Positions 24,488 through 32,691 of a stretch of 64,000 nt of DNA are shown here, one piece after another. The notes under the pieces were generated by a model. The model searched no databases. It saw only the letters and a list, made by a program, of their open reading frames with translations, and was not told where the DNA came from. Positions within the stretch are counted from its first letter, which is position 1. Each line of letters opens with the position of its first letter. The position numbers were made by a program, and so were the translations under genes. The DNA comes from Nocardioides alkalitolerans (lineage in GTDB: Bacteria; Actinomycetota; Actinomycetes; Propionibacteriales; Nocardioidaceae), in NCBI GenBank assembly GCA_038184435.1, contig CP116227.1, positions 2,509,501-2,573,500 of the forward strand, written 5' to 3'.

Positions 24488-24582
24488 CGCCGTCGAGTAT
24501 GCCGTCCGCGCTCAACCCACCGCGCACGACCACCGGGCCCGCCGGTGCGCCCTCCGCAACCTGGGACTGGTTCGATTGACCC

Positions 24583-25029
24583 GTGTTCTCCGACCAGCCC
24601 GTCGCGATCGCCTTCGCCCTGCTGTGGCTGATCGCGACGCTGCGCGGGGGCGCGACGTACGGGCTGGGGCGTGCGCTCCGCGGCGCCTCGGGGCGCAGCG
24701 ACCGGGCCGCACGCCTGCTCGCGCGGCCGGAGGTGGCGCGGGCGGAGGGCACGGTGCGGCGGTTCGGTGCGCCCGCGGTGACGCTCTGCTTCCTCACGGT
24801 GGGCGTGCAGACGGCGGTCAACGTGGCCGCCGGGCTGCTGCGGATGCCGCTGCGGCGCTACGTGCCCGCCCTGCTGCTGGGCGCGGCGCTGTGGGCGACG
24901 ATCTACGTGACCGTCGGCATCGCCGTGCTCACCGCCGTCTGGGGCGGCCACCCCGAGCTGCTCCTCGTCGCGCTCGCGGTCGTGGTGCTGGTCGTCGTCG
25001 TGGCGCGCGCCGTACGTCGTCGTCTCTGA
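24583..25029 (+). CDS. Small membrane protein, DedA/VTT-like
   Basis: A 148-residue hydrophobic protein with three or four membrane helices. The block AAGLLRMPLRRYVPALLLGAALW resembles the conserved loop of DedA/SNARE-associated (VTT) proteins, in which a short re-entrant region precedes an amphipathic arm. It is shorter than classical DedA (about 200 residues), so the match is partial. GTG 24583 is the only start that keeps the first helix. It lies 25 bp before the DUF429-RelA gene on the same strand, so the two may be co-transcribed. Function unknown. Confidence 0.65.
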   Translation: MFSDQPVAIAFALLWLIATLRGGATYGLGRALRGASGRSDRAARLLARPEVARAEGTVRRFGAPAVTLCFLTVGVQTAVNVAAGLLRMPLRRYVPALLLGAALWATIYVTVGIAVLTAVWGGHPELLLVALAVVVLVVVVARAVRRRL

Positions 25030-25054
25030 GCCGCCCGACTGGCAGGCTGTGCGC

Positions 25055-26842
25055 ATGCACCTCGTCGGCATCGACCTCGCGTGGGGCGAGCGGGCACCCA
25101 CCGGCATCGCCGTGCTCGACGAGCGCGGCCGGCTCCTGTCCACCGCTGCCGTCACGACGGACGACGAGATCGACGCGGTCGTCGCGCCGTACGTCGCCGG
25201 CGACTGCGTCGTCGCCTTCGACGCCCCCCTGGTGGTGCGCAACGCCACGGGCACGCGGCCGGCCGAGAAGGCGCTCAACCAGGACTTCCGGGCCTTCGAG
25301 GCCGGCACCCACCCGACGAACCTGGGCAAGCCCGAGTTCGCGGACGGCCCGCGGGCGGCACGGCTGGCGGCGCGCTGGGACCTCGACCTCGACCCGGACG
25401 CGACGGGACGGCGGGCGCTGGAGGTCTACCCGCACGCGGCGACCGTGGCGCTGCTGCGGCTGGGGCGGACGCTGAAGTACAAGCAGAGCCGCGACCGCAC
25501 CTTCTCCCAGATGCGCTCGGAGATGCTCCGCCTCACCGAGGGCCTCGAGCAGCTCGGCCGGGCCCGCACGCCGTTGCTCCTGCACCGCCGCCCCGTGTGG
25601 GAGGAGCTGGTGGCGCTCGTCGAGAACGCGGGGCGCAAGTCGGAGCTGCGGCTGGCCGAGGACCGGCTCGACGCGGTGGTCTGCGCCTATGTCGCGCTGC
25701 TCGCCGCGCGGGAGCCCGAGCGCCTCACCCGCTACGGCTCCGTCGAGGACGGCGTCATCGTCACCCCGACGCTGCCCGAGGGCCTCGAGCCCGCACCGCG
25801 CCGTACCCGGGCCGAGCGGGCGCGGGCCAAGGAGGTCGAGGCGTACGCCGCGCGCCTGCCCGCGACGCAGCACGCCACCGACCAGGCGGCGGCCCTCGTC
25901 ACCGCCGCGCTCGACGACGCCGGCCTCAACTACCTGTCGGTGACGGCACGGGCCAAGTCGGTGGCGTCCTTCGCCGCCAAGGCGGCGTCGCTGGAGGACG
26001 GGCACCCGCGCTACACGGACGCCCTGGCCGAGATGGCCGACCAGATCGGCGTGCGCGTCGTGACCTACCTGGCCTCCGACGTCGAGGCCGTCGCCGACGT
26101 GCTCGGGGCCGAGCTGACCGTGCTCGGCGACCGCGACAAGGGGCTCGAGACGGCGCGGGCCGGCCGCTGGGGCTACTCCAGCCGCCACCTCGACCTGGCC
26201 CTGCCCGAGGGCGTCGACCCGACGCCCGGCACCGACGCGCTGCCCGGGCGCATCATCGAGGTGCAGATCCGCACGGCGCTGCAGCACGCGTGGGCCGAGT
26301 TCGAGCACGACATCCGCTACAAGGGCGAGGTGCCGCCCGAGCACGCCTCCGAGCTGGACCGCCGCTTCACGCTCGCCGCGGGGCTGCTCGAGCTGGCCGA
26401 CCGCGAGTTCTCGACGATCCGCGACCAGCTGCGCGGCGACCAGGTCGCCGGCGGTGCGGCGAGCGGCGCCTGGGTGGCCGACGGCGACCGTGACCCGACC
26501 CGCGCGGACCGCCACCGGCTCAGCCCGGGCGACCTCGCGGCGTACCTCGCCGGCCGCTATCCCGGCGCGGGCTGGTCCCGCACTGACCACTACGAGTGGA
26601 TCGCCGGTCTCCTCGCGGAGCTCGGCATCACCTCGGCGGCCGACCTCGCCGGCGCCATGGCGGACGTCGACAGCGAGGCCGTGACGGCGCGGATGGGCTA
26701 CCGCTACCCCGCCGGCGCGGTCCGCCGGCTCGACGACGACCTGCTGGCGACCTACGAAGAGCGGTACGTCGAGCTCCCCGGCAACGCCCACCGCGTGGCC
26801 TTGCTGTCGTCGCGGTTGGCGAAGCTGACGAGCGCCTCCTAG
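25055..26842 (+). CDS. DUF429 (RNase H-like) domain fused to a RelA/SpoT alarmone synthetase domain
   Basis: A 595-residue fusion. Residues 1-245 are a DUF429 domain, predicted to have an RNase H-like fold, with acidic residues Asp7 (VGIDLAWG), Asp56 (AFDAPL) and Asp206 (RLDAVV). After an Arg-rich linker, residues 270-460 are a RelA/SpoT synthetase domain: TARAKS (298-303), DQIGVR (329-334), GYSSRH (373-378), EVQIRT (402-407) and HAWAEFEHD. These are the ATP- and GTP-binding residues of (p)ppGpp synthetases; no HD hydrolase domain is present. The last 130 residues are unassigned. ATG 25055 follows a GTG at 25049. It shares a CTAG stop with convergent rimI. Confidence 0.85.
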   Translation: MHLVGIDLAWGERAPTGIAVLDERGRLLSTAAVTTDDEIDAVVAPYVAGDCVVAFDAPLVVRNATGTRPAEKALNQDFRAFEAGTHPTNLGKPEFADGPRAARLAARWDLDLDPDATGRRALEVYPHAATVALLRLGRTLKYKQSRDRTFSQMRSEMLRLTEGLEQLGRARTPLLLHRRPVWEELVALVENAGRKSELRLAEDRLDAVVCAYVALLAAREPERLTRYGSVEDGVIVTPTLPEGLEPAPRRTRAERARAKEVEAYAARLPATQHATDQAAALVTAALDDAGLNYLSVTARAKSVASFAAKAASLEDGHPRYTDALAEMADQIGVRVVTYLASDVEAVADVLGAELTVLGDRDKGLETARAGRWGYSSRHLDLALPEGVDPTPGTDALPGRIIEVQIRTALQHAWAEFEHDIRYKGEVPPEHASELDRRFTLAAGLLELADREFSTIRDQLRGDQVAGGAASGAWVADGDRDPTRADRHRLSPGDLAAYLAGRYPGAGWSRTDHYEWIAGLLAELGITSAADLAGAMADVDSEAVTARMGYRYPAGAVRRLDDDLLATYEERYVELPGNAHRVALLSSRLAKLTSAS

Positions 26843-27315
26843 AGGCCGCGCTGGAGGACGAGGGCCGCGGCGTCGTCGCGGTAGTAGCGCGGTCGGCGGT
26901 GGATCTCGACGAAGCCGCGAGCGGCGTAGAAGGCCGCGGCGCCCGCGTTGGCCTCGCTCATCTCCAGCAGCATCCGCTCGGCGCCCGCGGCGCGGGCCGC
27001 GCCGAGGAGGTGGGCAAGCAGCGCGGAGGCGACGCCGGTACGACGGAGGGTCGGGTCCACACCGATCCGGAGCAGGTCGGCGACGTCGCCCTGCACGCCC
27101 AGGACGGCGTAGCCGACGACGGCAGCCCGGTCACCGGGGGCGACCGCGTTCTCGGCGACGAGCATCGCACGGCCGGGCGCCGACAGCTCGGCCCCGATCT
27201 GCTCCTCGCTCCAGGCGTCGCTGCCGAACAGGTCGGCCTCGAGGGCCGCGACCCGGGCGACGTCGCCGGTGCGGGCCGGGCGCAGGACGGGGGCCGCCGG
27301 GGTCGGGGCGCTCAC
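26839..27315 (-). CDS. rimI: Ribosomal-protein-alanine N-acetyltransferase
   Basis: A 158-residue GNAT enzyme of the RimI group, which acetylates the N-terminus of ribosomal protein S18. The acetyl-CoA loop reads RRTGVASALL, and the end MLLEMSEANAGAAAFYAARGF is the classic RimI tail. It overlaps tsaB by 4 bp (GTGA), the usual actinobacterial order tsaE-tsaB-rimI. In many relatives tsaD follows, but here the next gene is convergent. The stop codon shares the tetranucleotide CTAG with the opposite-strand DUF429-RelA gene. Confidence 0.9.
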   Translation of the reverse strand: MSAPTPAAPVLRPARTGDVARVAALEADLFGSDAWSEEQIGAELSAPGRAMLVAENAVAPGDRAAVVGYAVLGVQGDVADLLRIGVDPTLRRTGVASALLAHLLGAARAAGAERMLLEMSEANAGAAAFYAARGFVEIHRRPRYYRDDAAALVLQRGL

Positions 27316-27944
27316 CGCTCGGCGCTGGCGACGGCGTCGGGACGGCGGAGGTAGAGCGGCTCCGGGTCGAGCAGCTCGACGTGCTCCCCCGCCACGGCGC
27401 GGGCGAGCCAGGCGGCGTCGGGCTCGGTCGGCCCGACGGGACGGGTGAAGGCGTCGGGGTAGAGCGACGGGCCCGCGCCGACGACCGGCAGGTCGGTCGC
27501 GACGTCGGCGGGCCGGGTGACGGTGGGGCCGCTGAGGCGGGTGCCGGTCTCGTCGTAGGAGGCCAGGTAGACCTCCTTGCGCCGCGCGTCGGTCGCCACG
27601 AGGAAGGGCTCGGCCACGGCTCCCGTGGCGACGGCCTCGACGGCGAGCGCGTCGAGCGAGCACACGCCGTACACGGGCAGGTCGAGCACGTAGCCGAGCG
27701 TGCGCGCCGTGACCAGCCCGACGCGGAGCCCGGTGAAGGGCCCGGGGCCGACGCCGACCACGAGCGCCGTGAGGTCGAGACGGTCGAGACCGGCGTCGCG
27801 CAGGCAGCCGTCGATGAGCGGGGCGAGCTGCTCGCCGTGCTTCATCGGCCGCTCGGCCACCCCGGAGGCGAGCACGGTGTCGGTGTCGGCGTCGTAGACC
27901 GCGGCGCACACCCGCGGGGTCGCGGTGTCGAAGGCGAGGAGCAC
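27312..27944 (-). CDS. tsaB: tRNA threonylcarbamoyladenosine biosynthesis protein TsaB
   Basis: A 210-residue ASKHA-fold scaffold of the t6A37 tRNA modification complex with TsaD and TsaE. The N-terminal LLAFDTATP and the strong GPGPFTGLRVGL motif identify TsaB. The C-terminal half is variable, as is usual. Start GTG 27944 lies 6 nt after a TAACCT hexamer on the minus strand, so the gene may start its own leaderless transcript. That would fit, since a plus-strand gene separates it from tsaE. Confidence 0.93.
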   Translation of the reverse strand: MLLAFDTATPRVCAAVYDADTDTVLASGVAERPMKHGEQLAPLIDGCLRDAGLDRLDLTALVVGVGPGPFTGLRVGLVTARTLGYVLDLPVYGVCSLDALAVEAVATGAVAEPFLVATDARRKEVYLASYDETGTRLSGPTVTRPADVATDLPVVGAGPSLYPDAFTRPVGPTEPDAAWLARAVAGEHVELLDPEPLYLRRPDAVASAER

Positions 27945-27950
27945 CCGACG

Positions 27951-27956
27951 AGGTTA
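27951..27956 (-). promoter_or_regulatory. Putative -10 element (TAACCT) of a leaderless tsaB promoter
   Basis: On the minus strand TAACCT ends 6 nt before GTG 27944 with no Shine-Dalgarno between. It gives tsaB a start independent of tsaE. Confidence 0.45.
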
Positions 27957-28047
27957 GGACACCTCCGCGGGGGAAGAACGGTCGCGGTCGTCGGGAGGGC
28001 GGCCCGCTGGAGACGACGGGGATGACGGGGTCATCGATGGGAGCAGC

Positions 28048-29412
28048 ATGAGCGAGCGGGACTGGTCGTCGTTCGAGCCCGAGCCGCAGGACGTGGGCAC
28101 CTTCGCCCGCGCCGTGGCCGGCACACCGGCGGAGGGCTGGTGGGACGACTATGCGACGGTCGAGGACACCGACGCCTACGCCGCGCCCGAGGGGTGGATC
28201 GTCCAGCTCGTCGAGGCCCGCACCAGCGACGCCGACGAGGCGCACGACTTCGCGGACCTCGCCGAGGCCGCGTTGCGGGCCGAGCTGGGGACACCGGAGG
28301 AGCGGGCGGCGGTGCACGGCTACACCGACGCCACCTGGATCGACGCCGTCGCGGTGGCGCTCGGCGCGGGGCAGGTGGTCGTGTGGCCGGTCGACGACGC
28401 GGCCGTCGCCCTGCTCCGGGTGTCCGTGGGCGACACCCTCGACGTATGGCTGGTGACCGCGGTGGGGCCTGCCGCGGCCGCGACCCTGCCGGCCCTGCTG
28501 CCCCCGGAGCCCGACGGTGCCCCGACCTTCGACGAGCTGCCCGACGAGCTGGCCCGCACCTTCCGGTGGCTGGCGCGTCGCCGCCTGCCCGTCGGCGTCG
28601 AGCCGGGCGGCTCGCTGGAGGGATGGTTCCCCGAGGGCACCGACCCCGCCGTCCTCGAGCGGCTCCGCCCGCTCGTGCAGCTCGACGGGACGGGATCGGT
28701 CGGTGCCCTGTGGCGGGACGACGACGGCCGCGACCTCGTCGTCGCGCTGGGCAGCGAGGGCGACCGCTTCGTCGTCGCCGACTCCGTGCTCGACCTGGTG
28801 CGGCTGATGGCGGTGGGCTACGAGGAGCTCGACCGGCCCAGCGGGCCGCCCGTGACGCCCTTCGGGGTGCTGCGCGGGGCCGAGCTGCGCGCCTGGGTCG
28901 AGGAGACCTTCGGCGTCGACGTCCCGCGGGAGTGGGTCTCCGGCGGCCCCGACGAGTTCAGCGCCTGGATGGACGCGGTGCTCGGCGAGGACACCACGCC
29001 CGCCGAGCCCCCGGCGGGCCTGCCCGCCGACGCCCTCGGCGGCGACATCGACGTCCTGCTGGGCGCACTGGGCACGACCGACGCCGTGCAGCGGATCGCC
29101 TACCTCCTCGCCCTGCCCGACACCCCCACCCAGCGCGACCTCGCTCTCCACGGTGTCGAGGTCGACCTGGGCCGTGCGGGCGCCCGGACGATCTGGGTGA
29201 AGCTGAAGCAGTACCCGCGGGCGCAGCAGCTCCTCGACGGCATCGACCTCGACGCCGACGCGGACGCCGTGATCGCCGCGTGGGGCACGCCGGAGGGAGC
29301 GGACGAGGAAGAGGGGTCGTGGGTGCGGTACGTCGTCGGGGGGCGCTACCTGCACCTGCAGTTCGGCTCCAGCGGGATCAGCCGCGTCACGGTGATGGTC
29401 GACGCTCCCTGA
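28048..29412 (+). CDS. Hypothetical protein, 454 aa, splitting the tsa locus
   Basis: An acidic, soluble 454-residue protein. No signal peptide or membrane helix is visible. The middle (about 225-270, VGALWRDDDGRDLVVALGSEGDRFVVADSVLDLVRLM) loosely resembles SMI1/KNR4-type domains in its strand-turn-helix pattern, and the C-terminal 80 residues look like a separate small beta-rich domain. I would not name a function. The ATG at 28048 follows GGGAGCAGC. It is read opposite to tsaE and tsaB and interrupts what is normally one operon, so it may be a late arrival. Base composition matches its neighbours. Confidence 0.7.
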   Translation: MSERDWSSFEPEPQDVGTFARAVAGTPAEGWWDDYATVEDTDAYAAPEGWIVQLVEARTSDADEAHDFADLAEAALRAELGTPEERAAVHGYTDATWIDAVAVALGAGQVVVWPVDDAAVALLRVSVGDTLDVWLVTAVGPAAAATLPALLPPEPDGAPTFDELPDELARTFRWLARRRLPVGVEPGGSLEGWFPEGTDPAVLERLRPLVQLDGTGSVGALWRDDDGRDLVVALGSEGDRFVVADSVLDLVRLMAVGYEELDRPSGPPVTPFGVLRGAELRAWVEETFGVDVPREWVSGGPDEFSAWMDAVLGEDTTPAEPPAGLPADALGGDIDVLLGALGTTDAVQRIAYLLALPDTPTQRDLALHGVEVDLGRAGARTIWVKLKQYPRAQQLLDGIDLDADADAVIAAWGTPEGADEEEGSWVRYVVGGRYLHLQFGSSGISRVTVMVDAP

Positions 29413-29435
29413 GCCGGGTGGTGCCCCGCGCCGGA

Positions 29436-30359
29436 TCAGGCCAGGGCGGCCCGCACGTCGACGTCGGCCCACCGCGCGCCGTACCCGGTCAGGCGGACCA
29501 GCCGCACGTCGTCCGTGTCGTTGCGCTCGATGACCACCTCGAGGCGGTCGTCGGCGAGCTGCTCGGCGAGGCCGGCGCCCCACTCGACGACGGTGACGGC
29601 GTCCTCCAGCGACGTGTCGAGGTCGAGGTCGTCGAGCTCCGCCGCGCCGCCGAGCCGGTAGGCGTCGACGTGGACGAGCTCCGGGCCGCCGACGGTCGAC
29701 GGGTGCACCCGCGCGATGACGAAGGTCGGGGACGTCACGTCCCCGCGCACGCCCAGCCCCGCCCCCAGGCCCTGCGTGAACGTGGTCTTGCCCGCCCCGA
29801 GACCCCCCGTGAGCACGAGGAGGTCCCCGGCGCGCAACAACCCGGCGAGCCGCCGGCCGAGGTCGCGCATGGCGTCCGCATCGGGCACGACGAGGGCGGC
29901 GGGGCGCACCATCTCGACGTACGGCGCCGTCCGTCCCACCTCGACGAAGCCGTGGCCCGCCCAGAACGCCTGGGCGCGCGGCAGCTCCTCGCGGGCGAGC
30001 ACCGCGATCTCCTGACCCGCGGTCGTGGCGATCACGGTCTCCACCATGCGGGCGCCGACGCCGTGGGCCTGCCAGGCCGGTACGACGCCGAACCGCCGCA
30101 CCCAGACCCGGCCCTGCGCCGGTTCGGGATCGAGCACGAGCGCCCCGACGGGGTGGCCGTCGCCCTCGGCGAGCAGGCCTCCCCCGGCGGCGAGCGCGTC
30201 GGCGATCGAGCCCACGGTCTCGGCGAGGGCCGCTGTCGGCGGGTCGAGGGCCGGGCGGGCGGCGAAGGCGGCGCGGACGACGGCGTGCACGGCGGCGGCC
30301 CCCTCCGGGCCGACCCGCCGCACCGTCACGGGCTGCGCGGACGCGTCGACCTCAGGCAC
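29436..30359 (-). CDS. Fused GNAT acetyltransferase-TsaE ATPase
   Basis: A 307-residue fusion. Residues 1-150 are a GNAT domain with an acetyl-CoA loop-like QAHGVGARMV. Residues 155-307 are TsaE, the small ATPase of t6A37 synthesis: Walker A GGLGAGKTT at 185-193, TSPTFVIARVH, and YRLGGAAELDDLDLD. Both parts look complete. GNAT-TsaE fusions occur in several actinobacteria. It overlaps the alpha/beta-hydrolase gene by 8 bp upstream. What the GNAT half acetylates is unknown; rimI is separate in this locus. Confidence 0.9.
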   Translation of the reverse strand: MPEVDASAQPVTVRRVGPEGAAAVHAVVRAAFAARPALDPPTAALAETVGSIADALAAGGGLLAEGDGHPVGALVLDPEPAQGRVWVRRFGVVPAWQAHGVGARMVETVIATTAGQEIAVLAREELPRAQAFWAGHGFVEVGRTAPYVEMVRPAALVVPDADAMRDLGRRLAGLLRAGDLLVLTGGLGAGKTTFTQGLGAGLGVRGDVTSPTFVIARVHPSTVGGPELVHVDAYRLGGAAELDDLDLDTSLEDAVTVVEWGAGLAEQLADDRLEVVIERNDTDDVRLVRLTGYGARWADVDVRAALA

Positions 30360-31455
30360 GGTGCTTCCCCGCCCGGCCCGCCCGGCCCGCCTGGCCCGCC
30401 TGGCCCGCCTGCACCGCCTGCACCGCCGCGATGAGGTCGTCGAGCGCCTCGTCGACCAGGACGTGCCGTTCCATGATGACCATGTGCCCGGCGTCCTCGA
30501 CCTCGACGAGGCGCGAGCCGCCGATGTGGGCGTGCAGCTTGCGGGCGTGCCCGATGCTCGTGAGCCGGTCGCCGGTGCCGCAGACGATGGTCGTCGGCAC
30601 CCGCTCGAGGGCGTGCACGACGGAGAACTTGTCCAGGCTGCCGAACGCCGGGAAGAACTGCGCCAGCACCTCGAAGGGCGTGCGGCTGAGCATGTCGTCG
30701 ACGAACGCGACGTAGCTCTCCGGCACGTCGCTGCCGAACGCGAACCGGTCGGTGCCCACCATGGCGAGTCCCTTGCCGATCCGCCGGAACCCGTCGACCA
30801 CGCGGTGGCCGCGCGACAGGCCGGCGACGAACCGCAGCGACAGCGGCCCGCCGAACGCCTTCGGCACCATCGGCAGCAGCGCCCGGGTGGGGTCGAGCCC
30901 GCCGGCGGTCGTCGCGATGAGCCCGACCCCGACGACGCGGTCGCCGAACAGCTCGGGGTGCGCCTCGGCGAGCGCGATGATGCTCATGCCTCCCATCGAG
31001 TGGCCGACGAGCACGACCTCCTCGTCGGGCGCGACGTGGTCGAGCACCGTCAGCAGGTCGGCGCCGAGCTGCTCGATCGTCGCGTGCTCGGCGTCGGACC
31101 GGCCCGAGCGTCCGTGGGAGCGCTGGTCGTAGAACACCGCGCGCACCTGCCCCCGGTAGGCCGCGCGCTGGAAGTGCCAGCAGTCGAGGTTGAGGGCGTA
31201 CCCGTGCACGAACACCAGCGTGGGCGCGACCCCCCGGGCCGCCGCGTCGGGCTCGTCGACCTCGACGTGCAGCGCGACGCCGTCGCCGGCCACGACGGTC
31301 AGCGCGGGCGAGCGCAGCGACCCGAACTCGACCGCCTCACCGGCGTCGCGGTGGGCGATGACACGGCGCTGGTGCACCAGGCCCGCGGCACCGCCCGCCA
31401 GGACGACACCGGCCGCTCCCGCGGCCAGTCCCGCGATCGCACGTCCGAGCTTCAC
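30352..31455 (-). CDS. Alpha/beta-hydrolase with N-terminal membrane anchor
   Basis: A 367-residue hydrolase commonly placed between alr and tsaE in actinobacteria. One hydrophobic N-terminal helix (about 5-27) anchors it. The catalytic triad is suggested by the nucleophile elbow GHSMGG, a downstream GTGDRLT with the Asp, and EDAGHMV with the His; VHGYALNLDCW forms the oxyanion side. The last 25 residues are a 9-bp-period low-complexity tail of AVQ, AGQ and AGR triplets. The start GTG 31455 overlaps the stop of alr (GTGA). Substrate unknown. Confidence 0.88.
   Translation of the reverse strand: MKLGRAIAGLAAGAAGVVLAGGAAGLVHQRRVIAHRDAGEAVEFGSLRSPALTVVAGDGVALHVEVDEPDAAARGVAPTLVFVHGYALNLDCWHFQRAAYRGQVRAVFYDQRSHGRSGRSDAEHATIEQLGADLLTVLDHVAPDEEVVLVGHSMGGMSIIALAEAHPELFGDRVVGVGLIATTAGGLDPTRALLPMVPKAFGGPLSLRFVAGLSRGHRVVDGFRRIGKGLAMVGTDRFAFGSDVPESYVAFVDDMLSRTPFEVLAQFFPAFGSLDKFSVVHALERVPTTIVCGTGDRLTSIGHARKLHAHIGGSRLVEVEDAGHMVIMERHVLVDEALDDLIAAVQAVQAGQAGQAGRAGRAGKHRA
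30370..30426. repeat. 9-bp tandem repeat at the 3' end of the hydrolase gene
   Basis: About six GCCCGGCCC or GCCTGGCCC-like units encode the repeating Ala-Gly-Gln/Arg C-terminus. Frame-preserving length change is likely. Confidence 0.8.
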
Positions 31456-32648
31456 TGGTCGCCTCCCTCCACCGTTCCGTCCGCCGTCGAGCCCACGTGG
31501 ACCCGCCGCGCGCGTCCGCGGAAGCGGGTGACCACCTCGTAGTCGATCGTCCCGCAGGCCCGCGCCCAGTCCAGGGCCGTCGGCTCGCCGTCGTGGCCCG
31601 GCCCGAACAGCACCACGGGGGTGCCCGGCGGGTAGGTCTCGCCGTCGAGGTCGACGACGAGCTGGTCCATGCACACGCGTCCACGGACCGGCCGGCGGCG
31701 CCCGCCGACGAGCACCTCGGCGGCCTGGTCCGTGCCGACCCCCGCGGCGGCGTGGCGGGGCACCCCGTCGCCGTACCCCAGCGGCACGAGCCCGACCGTC
31801 GTCGCCGCGGGGGCGACCCACGTGTGCCCGTAGGAGACCCCGTCGCCCGCGGCGAGCGGCTTGCTCAGCACCAGCGGCGCCCGCACGGTCATCGCCGGCA
31901 CCAGGTCCGGGCGACCGCCCGGGAACGCGGCGTCGGGGACGTCGGGCGCGGGGTCGATGCCGTACGACGCGATCCCGCACCGCACGAGGTCGAAGTGCGC
32001 CGAGGGCCGGAGGAGGGCTGCGGCCGAGTTGGCGAGGTGGCGGACCTCGGGCTCGAGGCCGGCGGCGGCGACGACGTCGAGCGCGGCGCGGAACACCGCC
32101 TCCTGCGCGTCGTTGGCGGGATGCGTCGGGTCCTCGGCGGCCGCGAGGTGGGACCAGATGCCGGTGACCCGCAGCGTCCCGGCCTCCTCGGCGGCGCGGG
32201 CGGCGGCGACGAGGTCGGGCCAGTCGTCGGGGAGCGCCCCGCCGCGGTGCAGACCGGTGTCGACCTTGAGCTGGAGCCGGGCGACCCGCCCGGCGCGGGA
32301 GGCCGCCTCGACGACGGCGGCGACCTCGTCGGGCGAGTACGCGGTGAGGTCCACCCCGGCGGCCACCAGGGGCGCGAGGTCGTCGGCCGGCACCGAGAGC
32401 CAGCAGAGCAGCGGCCCGGTGTCCCCCGCGGCGCGCAGGGCCAGCGCCTCGGCGGGCGTCGCGACGCCCAGCCAGTCGGTGCCCGCCTGCCGCGCGGCCC
32501 GGGCGACCTCGACCATGCCGTGGCCGTAGCCGTCGGCCTTCACCACGGTCATCATGCGCGCGGGGGCGACGCGGGCGCGCAGCACGGCGACGTCGTGGCG
32601 CACCGCGGCGAGGTCCACGACGACCTCGGGACGGTCGACGGCGTTCAC
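31452..32648 (-). CDS. alr: Alanine racemase
   Basis: A 398-residue PLP enzyme making D-alanine for peptidoglycan. The PLP lysine is in VVKADGYGHG near residue 38, and the second catalytic base Tyr is in GVSYGHTW, followed by GYGDGVPR; RVCMDQLVVD completes the C-terminal beta domain. Length is standard. Start GTG 32648 gives the normal N-terminus. It leads the minus-strand run alr-hydrolase-tsaE and lies 44 bp after the stop of nnr, so it may belong to the same transcript. Confidence 0.95.
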   Translation of the reverse strand: MNAVDRPEVVVDLAAVRHDVAVLRARVAPARMMTVVKADGYGHGMVEVARAARQAGTDWLGVATPAEALALRAAGDTGPLLCWLSVPADDLAPLVAAGVDLTAYSPDEVAAVVEAASRAGRVARLQLKVDTGLHRGGALPDDWPDLVAAARAAEEAGTLRVTGIWSHLAAAEDPTHPANDAQEAVFRAALDVVAAAGLEPEVRHLANSAAALLRPSAHFDLVRCGIASYGIDPAPDVPDAAFPGGRPDLVPAMTVRAPLVLSKPLAAGDGVSYGHTWVAPAATTVGLVPLGYGDGVPRHAAAGVGTDQAAEVLVGGRRRPVRGRVCMDQLVVDLDGETYPPGTPVVLFGPGHDGEPTALDWARACGTIDYEVVTRFRGRARRVHVGSTADGTVEGGDQ

Positions 32649-32691
32649 GGAGGAGATTGTGGCAGGCGCCCGGAGCCTCGATCCGGCGCGG

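Noticed and set aside
24571..24583. GGTTCGATT as part of a tRNA T-loop
   Set aside because: No acceptor stem, anticodon arm or CCA-type end can be formed around it. No other tRNA-like structure was seen in the window.
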